From: Diphasiastrum complanatum
Lineage: Eukaryota > Streptophyta > Lycopodiopsida > Lycopodiales > Lycopodiaceae
Reading direction: 5' to 3'
DNA length: 64,000 nt
Assembly: GCA_029204225.1 (NCBI GenBank)
Contig: CM055098.1
Location: 452,501 to 516,500 of the forward strand
The position numbers and the translations under genes are program-made. Below are positions 1-11,993 of this stretch, piece by piece. A model generated the notes under the pieces. The model was not told the DNA's origin. It did no database searches and worked only from the letters and a program-made list of their open reading frames with translations. How positions within the stretch are numbered: position 1 is the stretch's first letter; every line of letters starts with the position of its first letter.

Positions 1-313
1 CATTTTTGTCCTAGAGACACCTCTTCATGACTACTAGGTTCTTGCACATTCAACATTGAAACCATTAGGGCAAAATTCACACTGGGAGGTTGTCTCCTTT
101 CCCACCACATTCTTCATGCCCCTAGCTCATTACTTTTTACTCTATTAGATGCATCCACATATCCAAAAGTTATGAGGAACCATTTAGTAGGCCTCTTTGG
201 CTTCTCTTGAGGTACATTATGCCCCTCGTCTTCCTTCTTGATTTGATTCTCTTGCTTATCCACTTGTAAATCATTATAAACCTCAATCTCCTAGCCTCGG
301 TCAAAGTCCACTT
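1..313 (-). mobile_element. Copia polyprotein fragment (integrase-RT linker)
   Basis: Read on the minus strand this stretch has a long frame with the run 'VPQEKPKRPTKWF' and then 'FALMVSMLNVQEPSSHEE', which resembles the region of Copia polyproteins just before the reverse transcriptase. One in-frame stop separates the two parts. The fragment stops where the plus-strand Copia element begins at 315 and continues off the left edge. It is a decayed remnant. The family call rests on motif resemblance only. Confidence 0.5.
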
Positions 314-314
314 C

Positions 315-999
315 TGGGAAACTATCTTGTAAATGTAAAGTTAGAAGAATACAAGATCTTCCACTTGCTATAAATGAAAATGAGCGATTTAAGATATTAT
401 GAATCAGTCGGTGTTAGAAGTAATCAGAGATACAACGAGCAGAACGGGTCTTTCAGTAACTGATTCCTCAGAGTTAGTGACTATAGAGAGAGATAGAGAT
501 ATTCAGAACGTTAGCAATTGTTTTGAATCTGTAAGTAGGATCACGCGCTTATCAGCACAATTGTATTGTGATCTGATCATTGTGTTTACAACTTTATTAT
601 ACAGATTTGCTATTGTTCTACACTATCACATTCTTGTTGAATGATAATAAATCTCACTACTCTTACACAAACATTATTATCAGAGAAATGTATGGCTGTC
701 TCTAACGCCTAAATTAATTCTACATTCTCTTCATATTAGATTATCGGTATTAGGAAGATCGCATGGATGTCACAGACGCCTCATCGTTTCTTGCAATCTC
801 TCCTTCACGGCAGTCTAAGACTCCTACACTGATAATTTAATTCAACACTAAAGAACAGCTCGTAAACTCCATTCTCTAAGTAATCCATGATCTTGCTATT
901 AAGAATCTTTTGTTTCATCAGTTGACATCAATCTAAACGTCAACAGATGTGGTATCAAAGCTGATAATTCTACATTCAAAGTGGTATCAGTCCCCCACA
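315..999 (+). repeat. 5' LTR of the Copia element
   Basis: This repeat begins TGGGAAACTATCTTG and ends CCCCCACA, giving TG...CA ends. It matches 5289-6034 over almost its whole length. A TATA-like TATAAAT lies at 369-375, and a short ORF (399-644) is present in both LTRs. Near its end are two imperfect copies of the primer-site motif (950-961 and 982-990), so the exact 3' border is uncertain; it could lie at about 945. Confidence 0.8.
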
Positions 1000-1002
1000 A
1001 AG

Positions 1003-1014
1003 TGGTATCAGAGC
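1003..1014 (+). other. Primer binding site, initiator tRNA-Met type
   Basis: TGGTATCAGAGC follows the 5' LTR by three bases. This is the usual Copia primer site, complementary to the 3' end of plant initiator tRNA-Met. The similar TGGTATCAAAGC at 950-961 is a weaker candidate. Confidence 0.75.
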
Positions 1015-1124
1015 CACAGGTTTATTGGATTACTAGAGTCTAGGACTTATAATAGAACTTAATATGTTCTAGTTGTTTAGAGCTGTTTCATTCAGTTTGT
1101 GTTTTATCTTTGCTACTCAATTAC

Positions 1125-1746
1125 AATGGGTTCAACCTCAGAGATCCGCTTGATCAACAAATTCAACGGAGGCGACTTCCACATGTGGAAGTTCAAAATG
1201 ACGATGATCTTGATCAAAAAAGAGTTATGAGGATACGTCAACGGTTCCATAGCCAGACCGGCAGAACCCAAACAATTCCCAGCTTGGAAAACAAAGGATG
1301 GCAAGGCTCTTGCCATTGTACTTCTAAACCTACAAGATACTCAAATTGCTCATGTATCCAACTACACTACCTCCAAAGAAGCATGGGATACACTCACTAG
1401 CATCTACAAGACCTCAGATGTTTCCACTCACCTCTTCTTGAGGAAGAATGTACTGACACTCACAATGAGCGAAAGCACCTCAGTCAGCGACCATATGAAT
1501 GAGTTCAAACAATTGCTAAACCAACTGGCTGCAATAGATTCTCCTATCTCAGAAGAAGACTCTACCATGTCTCTTCTTGCCAGTCTTCCATCCTCCTACG
1601 ACAATTTAGTGTTGCTTCTTAGCAATATTTCTGCACTGTCTCTCCAAAAATTGACAGCAAATCTGTTGCACGAAGAAGTTAGGAGGAAAAGCTTGTTTAT
1701 GACAACGAGTACCAAATCCATGGCACTCTACTCCAACAAGCAGTAG
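1125..1746 (+). pseudogene. Copia gag remnant
   Basis: The ATG at 1125 opens a frame starting MGSTSEIRLINKFNGGDFH, followed by 'MWKFKM', the typical N-terminus of Copia Gag. One in-frame TGA near 1228, where the family usually has Trp, interrupts it; the frame then runs on through 'SKEAWDTLTSIYK' and 'ATSTK'-like sequence to a stop at 1746. The expected CCHC zinc knuckle and the aspartic protease are missing, apparently deleted around 1750-1860. A Gag shell protein would package the element RNA; this copy cannot. Confidence 0.8.
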
Positions 1747-1856
1747 TCCAAGAAGAAGAAAGGCTTCAAGGATAAGAAGAAAAAGGCAGTTCACATCAAG
1801 TCGAAGGCCAAGGCTCTATTTGACTACAATTCTCTGATGGCATCAGTAGGCAGCTT

Positions 1857-4763
1857 AATGGTGTACTTTACGTACCTAAGTAACAAAGAACCTATTGTCT
1901 ATTAGCAAGATCACAGATCAGGGCTATAGAGCCATGTTCACTGCCAGTCGATGTACCATTGTAGATGAGAATTCAAAAGAAATCCTCTCTGCTTACAGAG
2001 AAAGAAATTTGTATATACTGAGTCACAATTTTTCACTTTCTGTGAGATGTTCATATGCTAATTTATGGCATGAAAGATTAGGTCATTTAAACATGCGTTC
2101 AATCTTGTATATGCATCATAACAAAATGGTCAAGGACATGAATATAAACATTGTTACTACAGCTAATCGGTCTGTCTGTGAAAATTGCTTACTAGGGAAA
2201 CAATCTAAAACTAGATTTTCAAGAAGACAAGCCAAAAGGGGGAAGTCCATTTTGTCACTGATACATAGTGACCTATGAGCATACCTTCCTTGGGCAAGCT
2301 CTGTATTTTATTACATTCATTGATGACTACTCTTGATTTACCATAGTCATGTTCATAAAGAACAAGTCAGAAGCATTTAGTTGCCTCAAAGATTTCAAGC
2401 AATATGATGAGAATCAAACTGGTCAGAGAATCAAGGCCCTACCGTCTGATTCAGGGGGAGAGTACTTATCAAATGAAATGAAGGACTACCTATCTTCATG
2501 TGGCGTGCACCATCAGTTTACTACGAGCTACACTCCACCGAAGAACGGAGTAGCTGAACGAAAGAATCGCACACAGTTGGAAGCTGCACGATCCATGACA
2601 GTCAATGCGCATTTGCCTCAAACCTTTTGGGCAGAAGCGATCTCTACGGCCTACTATCTATAAAATTACTCTAGCACTAAAGCAGTTGATTCCAAGACAC
2701 CATTTGAAGCCTACTATGGCTACAGACCAAGTTTGAAACACCTATGTGTTTTTGGATGTCTCTGCTATGCACAAGTACCGTCTGATTTGAGGAAGAAGCT
2801 GGACTCAGTAAGCTGCAAAAACATCTTCATCGGCTATTCAACATCACACAAAGCATATCGTGTATACGATGTTGATACAGGTAGCCGTGATGTTGTCTTT
2901 CTTGATGACAAATTCCATGATTTCAAGCAGAAGCAACCAATGCAAGAGCATGCCATAGCAGGTCCACCCTCCATCGATAGACAACAACCTACGACTGTTC
3001 AAACAACGGAGTTCATCCCAACAGCTCCACTTACCGTCGATGGGCCTAGACCCACGATTTTTCAACCACAAGATGCCATGATGCAAGTCATTCACCAAGG
3101 AGAATCATCCACTCAAGCACCTGCAGTTAGAAGGTCTGCAAGACAACGACAACAACCTAGTTGTTTCACCCCTTAGGAAGTCATCAATCATGATGAACCT
3201 GCCACTGTTGCAGAAGCACTGTCAATGCCCAATGCAGACAAATGGAAAGCTGCCATGGATGCTGAGTATCAGTCTCTAATGAAGAACAAGACCTGGAGTC
3301 TTTTCAATCGTCCTGCAGGTGTAAAACCAATTGACTCCAAGTGGATCTTCAAGCTAAAGCTTAAACTAGATGGATCAATATCTAAATGGAAAGCTAGACT
3401 GGTGGTTAAAGGATTTGAGCAAGTATATGGGATAGACTACAATGAGACCTTTAGTCCAGTGGTAAAGCATTAGTCTATTCGTACCTTATTGGCTATAGCT
3501 GTTGTAGAAGATCTGGACATTCACCAGATGGACGTCCAGACGACATTCCTACACGGATATATACAAGAAGACATATTCATTTATCAACCATAAGGTTACG
3601 TCCTTCAAGGCAAGGAGCATTTGGTATGCAAATTGCATAAGGCATTATATGGTCTTAAGCAAGCTCCCAGGGCTTGGTATGAAAGAATCAATCACTTCTT
3701 GTTGCAGCACAATTTCACTTCTTGCTCCGCAGACTCTAATGTATATATCAAGCATAAAGGGTCAAGCTATGTTATAATAGCATTATACGTTGATGATTTT
3801 TTAATTATCAGCAATTCAAATCAATTATTACAAAAAATCAAATCTCTTTTTTCATCAGAATTTGAGATGACTAATTTAGACCCAGTCCATTACCTTCTTG
3901 GTATGGAGATCAGTAGAGATTGCGCGAGCAGAAGGATCATCATAAGCCAACAATCTTACCTAATCAATGTACTTCGCAAATACGGCATGGAGGATTGCAA
4001 ACCCATAGATACTCCTATGGATTCGGGATGCAAGCTATCCAAAGACATGTGCCCCAGAATGAAGGCAGATCAGCAAGAAATGTGCAAGTACCCCTATCAG
4101 TCAATCATAGGTTCTATCATGTACTCTATGATCTGCACACGACCTGATCTTGCATATGATGTAAGCACACTGTCGCAATTCATGTCCAATCCAGGCCTAT
4201 TACACTGGAAAGAAAGAATTCTGAAGTACATTCTAGCCTCAAAGCACTATGCCTTGAGTTACAACGGAAATACAGAAGCTGCACTCACACTGACTATCTA
4301 TTCAGATTTCGATTGGGCAGGAGACGTAGATACCAAAAAATCCACATCAAGTTATATTTGTTTCCTTGCAGGAGGACCCATTTCATGGAACAACATAAAG
4401 CATAAATGCATTTTGTTGTCCTCTACAAAAAAATACGTTGCAGCTACATCAGCAATGAAGGAGATCATTTGGCTAAGGATGCTGTTGCAGGATCTGCAAT
4501 TCCCACAGATTAGTCCAACAATACTCCAGTGTGACAATCAGAGCTGCATAGCTCTATCTCTGAACCCACGTACTCATGCTAGAACTAAACACATAGAAGT
4601 TCAGTTCCATTTTCTTAGAGAAAAAGTTAGGAACCAAGATGTTGTACTAAGTTAGTGTCATATAGACAGTATGTTGGCTGATATTTTGACAAAGCCATTG
4701 TCGAGAGATAAACATTCTACCTTAGTAGATATGATAAATCTCAATTGCAGTTCTGATTCATAG
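1857..4763 (+). pseudogene. Copia pol remnant (integrase, RT, RNase H)
   Basis: Domains in order: a pre-integrase zinc region near 2060-2210 ('LWHERLGHLNMRS', 'CENCLLGKQ'), an integrase core with 'DSGGEYLS' and 'NGVAERKNRT' (2440-2590), an RT region from about 3225 ('[13 protein letters not shown]', 'KALYGLKQAPRAWYE'), the catalytic YVDD near 3786-3797, and RNase H ('YSDFDWAGD', 4300-4325), ending DILTKPL...SSDS. In-frame stops lie at 2661, 3174, 3471, about 3590 and 4653. A frameshift lies between 2278 and 2349. Substitution decay suggests an old insertion. Confidence 0.88.
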
Positions 4764-5081
4764 CAGTTAGTTGGAATTTAATCTAACCCCTACTCATCCC
4801 AACAGCCCTTCTTCCTTCTCTGATTTTTACTCTCTCAAATGAAACCTGCAGAAAATGAACTGTTTTCAAACAGTCTGCATGTTTGAACTAATTGTCACTA
4901 CATCTGCATATTTACTCAGGTTTTTCATAGGCGAAAAACCCGACACCCAACACTGTCACTATTTTTAGCTTCCTGAGCAACTAATATTTAGCGACACTTA
5001 TCTAAGTTGCTTTTTAGGCCATTTTGGCACTTCCAAAAAAGCGACACTTTTTGCGAAAAATGCACCACTTGCCTCTAAAAT

Positions 5082-5160
5082 TGCGAAGGTGCCCTACAAA
5101 TGCCAAAGGTGCTCTACAAATGCCGAAGGTGTCCTACAAATGTCGAAGGTGCCCAACACT
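5082..5160 (+). repeat. 20-bp tandem repeat, about four units
   Basis: Units of about 20 bp built on 'GCCGAAGGTGCCCTACAAAT' are repeated with one to three changes each. The array lies between the end of pol and the 3' LTR, where a Copia element normally has only a short untranslated stretch and polypurine tract. No clear polypurine tract precedes 5289. Confidence 0.8.
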
Positions 5161-5288
5161 AAAGGTAAAGGCCAAAAAAATGAAGGACTGTCGTGTCGTC
5201 CATCTGCGGATTTACAAGGGATTCCAAATACCAGATCATAACGTCTTCACGCTCCAACAATAAACGATCTATTGATCAGTTTAGCAAC

Positions 5289-6034
5289 TGTTAACTATCT
5301 TGTAAATGTGAAGTTGGAATAATACAAGATCTTCCAGTTGCTATAAATGAAAATGAGCGATTGAAGATATTATGAATCAGTGGGTGTCAAAAGTAATCAA
5401 AGATACAATGACCAGAACGGGTCTTTCAGTAACTGACTCCTCAGAGTTAGTGATTATAGAGAGAGATAGAGATATTCAGAACGTTAGCAATTGTTTTGAA
5501 TCTGTAAATAGGATCACGCGCTTATTAGCGCAATTGTATTGTGATATGATCGTTGTGTTTACAACTTTATTATACAGATTCGCTATTGTTCTAAACTATC
5601 GCATTCTTCTTGAATGATAATAACTCTCACTCCTCTTACACAAACATTATTATCAGAGAAATGTATAGATGTCTCTGACGCCAACATTAATTTTACATTC
5701 TCTTCATATCAGATTATCAAGATTGCATGGCTGTCATAGACGCCTAATCGTTTCTTGCAATCTCTCCGTCACGGCAGTCTAAGACTCCTACATGGATATT
5801 TTTCTTTCATTACTATCAACAAAATCCATCCTATGGTTATTAAAATCGATTTGCAAAGTTTGATTCAACACTAAAGAACAGCTCATAAACTCCATTCTCT
5901 AAGTAATCCACGATCCTGCTATTAAGAATCTTTTGTTTCATCAGTTGACATCAATCCTAAACGTCAACAGATGTGGTATCAGAGCATATAATTCTACATT
6001 CATCGCGTCCCACAAAGTGGTATCAGTCGCCCAC
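5289..6034 (+). repeat. 3' LTR of the Copia element
   Basis: This repeat begins TGTTAACTATCTTG and ends CGCCCACA. It carries the TATA-like TATAAAT at 5342-5348 and the second copy of the short LTR ORF (5372-5617). It also carries a perfect copy of the primer-site motif, TGGTATCAGAGC, at 5974-5985, and a partial one at 6018-6026. A primer site is not expected inside or after a 3' LTR unless the LTR contains such motifs or a second internal region once followed. Confidence 0.8.
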
Positions 6035-7332
6035 AAATGGAAATGTAATTTGTTGGCATGCCTTACAGCACTTTGAATGGTAGACACCTCATTACCATGA
6101 TGATTATAGCCTACCTTGCTAAAATCATCATTGTGACAATCATAAAGATGGTCACATTTGACATGAGCACCTCTTTTTTATTGAAAGTTTCAATTATTAA
6201 GGCATGTATGTATATAGCCTTATTCCACCAAATTAGCCTAGAACCCTACTCACCCTTCCAAGCTTGAGGGGGCTCATGGCCAAGACATGCATAATGTTCT
6301 TACAATCAGTTTGTTTGCTCAACGTGAGCCTTTTTTACTCTTTGCAGGTGGCCACCCTATTGGCAAATGTTGGGTTTCAGCTGTATGCTTGAATGCTAAT
6401 GATGGACTTGAGATGATGTTTGCCTATGATACCCAAAAATCATATGGTGATTTTATTTATGACATAAGGAAGTCTTATGAAGCATATATAATTACATTTT
6501 GGGTTTGTTGTTTGTTGGGCATGCTGGAATTCGAGTTAGGAAGTATTGTGGAGATGAGTTTATGGCACGGGGATGGGCCTCGAGCGAGCTTGGTCAAGCG
6601 AGCTTTTTTAGTAATACGAGCGAGCTTTTCATAAATGACATGGTATACTAGAGTGTTGATTTGATCTATTTGCAGGAACAATTACTCTTTTAATAGTTTA
6701 TTGAGCTTAGAGATTCATATTGCTAAAGTATTTGTATGAACACAGGTATCTACGTATAACCATAGGGTGTTTTTGTGGTCATTTGTACATGTGCAAGAGG
6801 AAGGTATACAATCTTTATATGAGCCAGACACCAGCAAACTGAGTTGGACTGGTCCTTGTAAAAAATCACTACCTAGCATTATAAAAATATAGAGAACTGA
6901 TATCGAATAGGTATTTACTACAACAACACCTTAAGCTCAGAGTTTGATCTAAAATGAGCTAATATGCCAAAAGCAAAAAGAAGCAATCACAAATACGTGA
7001 AGATTGTATGTTTTACCAAACAACATATTTTGTGGCATACGACAAACTTTGGCATACTTCAAAAACTTGTTTTGGCAACAAATCAATTTTTTTTTTTTTT
7101 TTGGATATAGTACCGAAGGGTGATGACTGGAATGATGGTCTGTAACCATACCAAATCTGCCCCAGTATGGTGTAAGCGCTACAAGTATCGGATGTACATG
7201 AATAGCTGCCCATAAACTCACTGGGAAAGTGGCACAAACTGAATGACTAGACCTATTTTACGATGTCTTTGGTAAAAAATGTAGAAAATGCAAAAATTTA
7301 TTCTATGTTGCTATTTGCAAAGAAATTAACAT
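6035..7332. other. No recognised gene; dispersed-repeat motif
   Basis: The longest open frame (6287-6634, plus) has no recognisable domain. At 6581-6632 three GAGCGAGCTT-type units occur with the same spacing as at 11938-11990, so this is part of a dispersed repeat. A run of 22 T residues lies near 7087-7102. I see no other structure that supports a gene here. Confidence 0.5.
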
Positions 7333-8530
7333 CTACACGACATCACTTTCCTCTGGTTCAAGTAACACTCACACCTGCGATGCATCATGACAATGCGTTA
7401 TCAATCTAGATTTGTGAAATTAAAAACAACGGCAAATGAACGTTAAAAAATCAAGTTGTAGCACTTTTCTCCCCAATAATTCACCTCAAAAATCAAACTG
7501 CAGGACTCACCGTTGGCTCACCCCAATAATTTACTAGCCATTTGTAAAGATCAGTCTAGTTTTCCAATCCGACGACAGACCTATCAAGGCTAGTGTCCTC
7601 ATGCAACAAAGTGCCCGTTCCAATAGTGAGATCAACTATGACATCACCAGGATCGCTAAATAGTTGTACAATATAATTCATGAGATTTTTTCCTCTCTGC
7701 GCTGACCTATGCAAAGATTACAACAATAGTTAATGAAAACTCAATCCATGGTGGCAAAAATGGGTGCAAAATTATGGCAAAAATTGGGTGCAAATACATG
7801 ATGGCAAAAGAATGTAATTTCACCTCTCTATGGTTTGCTACTTGAATCAAGTTCCCAGTCAATGTTGTCCTCAACATAATCTCTAAAGGGAGTCCAACAT
7901 TTACTTCTCAATCCGCGAAAGTGCTCTATATTATAACGTCCTCCTACTTTCATATCTCTTTTGAACCTGGACATATGTAATATATGCACCTACGCGACAC
8001 CATTTAAGATTAGTGTCCTCACATTAAAATGGAAAAAACTTAATGAAACAAGTAAAAGAAGGGAAATCTACAACACATGACCTCACCTCCTCGAGAAAGC
8101 TGCAGTGGAGCACAAGATTACTTGAGAATTGATATATGTAAGATGTTCATACTCGGCATATTCTCGAAGGCCGAACATCTCATTTTTGGTGTGTATGACT
8201 ACAAAGTGTCCCTCGTCAGCCCTCTTTGTCAGTGCGAACATACTTTGCATCATTTCTGAATTGAATTCATTCCATAAAGGAATATTAACGTCCATGCCAG
8301 AAACCAACAGACCATTAGGAAGCATACCTCCTCGTCGTTGATGTGGAGAGTAGTAGATCTTTTCCATGCTAATCTTACGGCATTTTCAAGGCAAAAAACT
8401 CCATGGAAAACATCATGTTTTACTAGTCTACTACCCAATATAAAACGTGACTCATTGATCAACCTGACCATATTCTCTTGTGGATCATATGAGGCATGGC
8501 TCTTACATGCATCAACATTCTCTTGCTCAT
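7333..8530 (-). pseudogene. Broken spliced gene with DNA-methyltransferase-like domain
   Basis: Three minus-strand exons join in frame with good splice sites. Exon A ends at 8087 (AGGAG|GTGAGG). Exon B is 7966-7824, after TCCAG and before GTGAAA. Exon C is 7701-7511, after GTCAG and ending before GTGAGT. A tentative last exon (7374-7333) reads ..LLEPEESDVV then stop, but has an early TGA. Exon C encodes 'LFSDPGDVIVDLTIGTGT' followed by 'RSVVGLEN', which fits motif I (D-x-x-x-G-x-G-T) and the acidic motif II of beta-class N4/N6 DNA methyltransferases. Exon A has a plausible beta-class fold segment ('RADEGHFVVIHTKNEM'), but the expected (D/S)PPY catalytic motif is not visible. Exons B and C carry one in-frame stop each, and exon A needs a frameshift near 8320-8370. 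The product would bind S-adenosylmethionine. The family call is inference. Confidence 0.45.
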
Positions 8531-8941
8531 ACTCATCAGGCGAAGATGGCGCTCAGCCATCTACATCGATTTATGCGAAAACATGAAATAAGAATTGCAA
8601 TTAATAGAGATGAAATTAATATCAACTTGCCCGTATTTATATTAACTTTTTCAAATTTACAATCTTTTTGGATAATTGCACAAAAACAACTACGAAGAGA
8701 AAGAAGAGAGGTAGTTACTATAATCAACCCACAAAAACAAGTTTAATAAGCTACAAAAAAAAGTTGATACGCTAACATTGTAACGTTGATATGTTATTGA
8801 ATTGCAAACGATGGATTTTATTCATATATTTAGTTAAAGTGCCCAAATTAAGGAAACTTTATTTATTTTGACTAGAGCATCCACTGTATGCTAAAACACA
8901 ACTCATGGGCATTTGATTGGGCCATCTCCTTTCCTATTATT

Positions 8942-9312
<371 letters not shown>

Positions 9313-9399
9313 ATACCAAGAGCTCTAGAAAAAAATGTGCCCACCTTTGCACTAGTCGTCGCCTACCAGTTGCATCTATTTCCTCTTGCACATGAATCA

Positions 9400-10553
9400 G
9401 TCACGATAAAAATTCAGCTTTATAATTGGAAGATCCCCTTTACCACCACTGCTTTGCATCTCATTTCCTTTGTTCGATGAATACTTTCTCTTCTTGTTAT
9501 CGTTGTCTAATATGACCGAGCTTGGATTGTTCAGATTAAAGGATCATGTTTTCTTGCTTGAATTCTGGAAGTATTTGTTTTGCAAGGTAGAAAAGTTGGG
9601 TTTTTTCAAGAGGCATTCTATTTTGCGAATATTTTCAACATCGCCAAGGTGTGCAAGCAGCTTAGTAGTGGGGTTCATGGAAAGTCCAATGGCAGCATCA
9701 ATTATGTGTTGTCTAATATAAAGAAAGACAAGGTGGGATTTGACAACATCTCTAGCAGGTTTATACAACCAAAGGAAAAAAGCATTAAGCTGGTTTTGTA
9801 GTGAGGCTCCAGAAAAGAATTTGTCAAGGTTATTCATTATGTACCAGATAGCGTGATCAAACTAGACAATAGGAGAGTTGTTTTTGCATTTGTCCCCACA
9901 TCTGCACTTAAAAAAAGGTCTTTTCCAGTTCCAAATTCTAGCTTGTTGCAAGCTCATCCTATTGAAGCCAGTGTCAAAGTGGCCCCTGGTTCTAGCCCAA
10001 GTAGGCACAGAAGGACATCTCAAGGGTTCAAATCTGCTCATTTTAATGACGGTATCAAAGGTGATAGGAGTATCAAAGGAAAAGCTCTTATGCAAAGAGG
10101 CAAGCTTGCACACTTGGACTTTTACATCAGTAAGATGGATAAGAGCGATCCAAAACTCAATAGAAATGGGTGCAAGGAAGTTAACAGAAGGAAGGCTCCA
10201 AAGCTTATAGACAGTTTTGGCAGATTTAAACTCAATAATACGACAAGGTACCAAAGGTACTTGGCAGCTATTGGCTTGACAGAATTCAAAGGCAGACAGA
10301 TTGCATGGCTTCACATATTTTTTGTGAGAAAGACTGGAGCTGGGAAGAACTATCTTCATCAAGGTCTTCGGTAAAGATTAAAGGGTGAGGTGAGGTAGGA
10401 GGTGCAGTAGGGGTCATGGGTATCGGTAGTAAGGTCACCGTTTTCTTTTTCCAAGCAGGTAAATACTTTCTGAATATGTGAATTGTAGAATTTATCTTCA
10501 ACAACGTCAATACATTCAGCATAGTTTGGGAAGTCCATATAGATTTTTTTCAA
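9400..10553 (-). pseudogene. Minus-strand ORF fragments, unknown, probably element-encoded
   Basis: Several minus-strand frames follow one another here. One runs 10553-10359, beginning MKKIYMDFPNYAECIDVVED. The next frame covers 10362-9862, with 'LAPISIEFW' and a Cys-containing end 'FFKCRCGDKCKNN'. The last covers 9837-9544 and appears to continue after a stop into basic sequence ending near 9410 ('NKKRKYSSNKGN'). I do not recognise the family. The plan of a folded part, a short Cys cluster and a basic tail is reminiscent of retroelement Gag or LINE ORF1 proteins, but this is a guess. The segment lies between two direct repeats, which fits a mobile element. An overlapping plus-strand frame (9853-10374) is equally long, so strand choice is not certain. 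Confidence 0.35.
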
Positions 10554-10919
10554 CCATGCTTAAGGTCTTTTTTTTTTTTCCAAATAAAATCCATATAGAT
10601 TCTGATCCAATCCATGTTAGTCATCAAGTTAACAAGGCAAAAGATTTTATCATCAGGGCCAGCAGCATTACATGCAACCATATCATAACAGGTAATAAGT
10701 TTGTGACATCAACAACTTTCTTCATGCAATATAAGAAGGTCTGACTAGGAGGAGGAAGGGGCTCCCCATAGCCAAGAGCAACTGCGTCATGAAATCATCC
10801 TGTGGACTAAACCATGAAACAGACCTTGTTAGCCATAAAATACAAGTAAATGTAATGGTTTGGTTCTACTCCAGCCAAAGGGTAGTCGGGGTGGCATCAA
10901 AGATGCTAGAGAGAGAGAG

Positions 10920-11452
10920 TAGAAAGATTTCACATAGTCCCTCTTGACAAGTCAAGAGCAAACCCTTTGAACCCTTCAATTTATAGCATAACAGGTAAAC
11001 ATAAAGCCATACAAAATTTAACAGTATAGAGTACCATAAAGCGAAGCAAGTTTAGGACACCAGCTATTACTTACCACCATCCCACACAACAAAACCGCAC
11101 AAGTTAGTTACGTGAGGAAGACGTGTGTCATAGAGCATCAGTTGTTATCCATGTCTGAAACAAGATTCACTACCCTATCAACTTGATTGCAATTACAAAT
11201 AATACGTCCAATCTTCCCTATCATGCATTACATAATTAACAATACATTCTGCCCTTTAACAAAACCGTATAAAGGCAGATGCTATACTGATCAATATAAG
11301 AGCAAAAGAATGTATTTAGTTCACATAAGCATTCTACATGTAAGAAACTATCTTGCAATATAAAGATGCAAAGAGATATGACTTTGGCAACAATGCTAGA
11401 TACTAGGGCAGACCCGTGCCATACTAGCCCCAGGCACTCCCACGAAAATCGT
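10920..11452 (+). repeat. Direct repeat, right copy (longer)
   Basis: This copy contains both blocks of the left copy, 10925-10978 and 11253-11452, plus a 275-bp middle part absent from the left one. Either the left copy lost the middle or the right copy gained it. Confidence 0.85.
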
Positions 11453-11937
11453 AGGGAGTCCAAGCACTTTATGGCTTGGGCAAATCCATGCCATACAAGC
11501 ATGTCAAGGTCAAGTTCTTCCAAAATTCATGGCTTACTTAAAAGAAACTGCTCTCAAGTTAGATAAATCATGCCCTTGTTATAAGTATCACAAATAAATC
11601 CTTATCAGTTAAAGACATGAAGCGTAAGTACTTTTAAAAATTAGTTATTAGAGCCATTATTTAAAACATATTATGAATATCCTCATATATGCATAAACCG
11701 TCACGTAGTGTTGCAAAAACCATTTCTATCGGTGTTTCCTCATATAGCATCATACCTGGATGCAAGGTAAGCAAGACGTTCCTTATATACTAATGATTTC
11801 AAACCGAAAATCAAAAGTTAATTGTAGTGCGTTATCGTTATAAGAGTATCGTCTTATTAGAAAAGGTGTTAACATCAATAAAGAGTCATTCATCTTGCAA
11901 GTCTGTGTAAATATCTTTCAGTGCCATAAGAGTGTGA

Positions 11938-11993
11938 AGTTCGAGTGAGCTTTGTTGAGCGAGCTTTTTCAAAATTGTGAGCGAGCTTGTGAG
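11938..11993 (+). repeat. Dispersed repeat, GAGCGAGCTT triple motif
   Basis: Three GAGCGAGCTT-like units are spaced as at 6581-6632, with related spacer bases. The two sites are about 5.4 kb apart in the same orientation. They probably belong to one dispersed repeat family whose ends I cannot define. Confidence 0.55.

Larger units (their letters stand above)
315..6034 (+). mobile_element. Copia LTR retrotransposon, near full length, inactive
   Basis: Two direct repeats (315-999 and 5289-6034) flank an internal region with gag, integrase, reverse transcriptase and RNase H remnants in Copia order (integrase before RT). A primer binding site of the initiator-tRNA-Met type follows the left repeat. 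The gag-protease junction is deleted, and the pol frame has at least five in-frame stops plus a frameshift near 2280-2340, so no full product can be made. The 5-bp flanks (cttc side and aatgg side) do not match, so no target-site duplication is visible. The right LTR is about 60 bp longer than the left, mainly because of extra sequence near 5790-5860. Confidence 0.9.

Noticed and set aside
2844-3098. Antisense frames across Copia coding (also 1113-1316, 4352-4537, 57388-57669, 60012-60218)
   Set aside because: They are shadows of the recognised retroelement frames on the opposite strand.
7021-7237. Minus-strand frames with 'KKKKK' near 7100
   Set aside because: Two frames overlap across a poly-T run and neither has a domain; coding cannot be supported.
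9853-10374. 173-codon plus-strand ORF
   Set aside because: No domain; it overlaps a minus-strand series that continues through neighbouring frames and is the better candidate.
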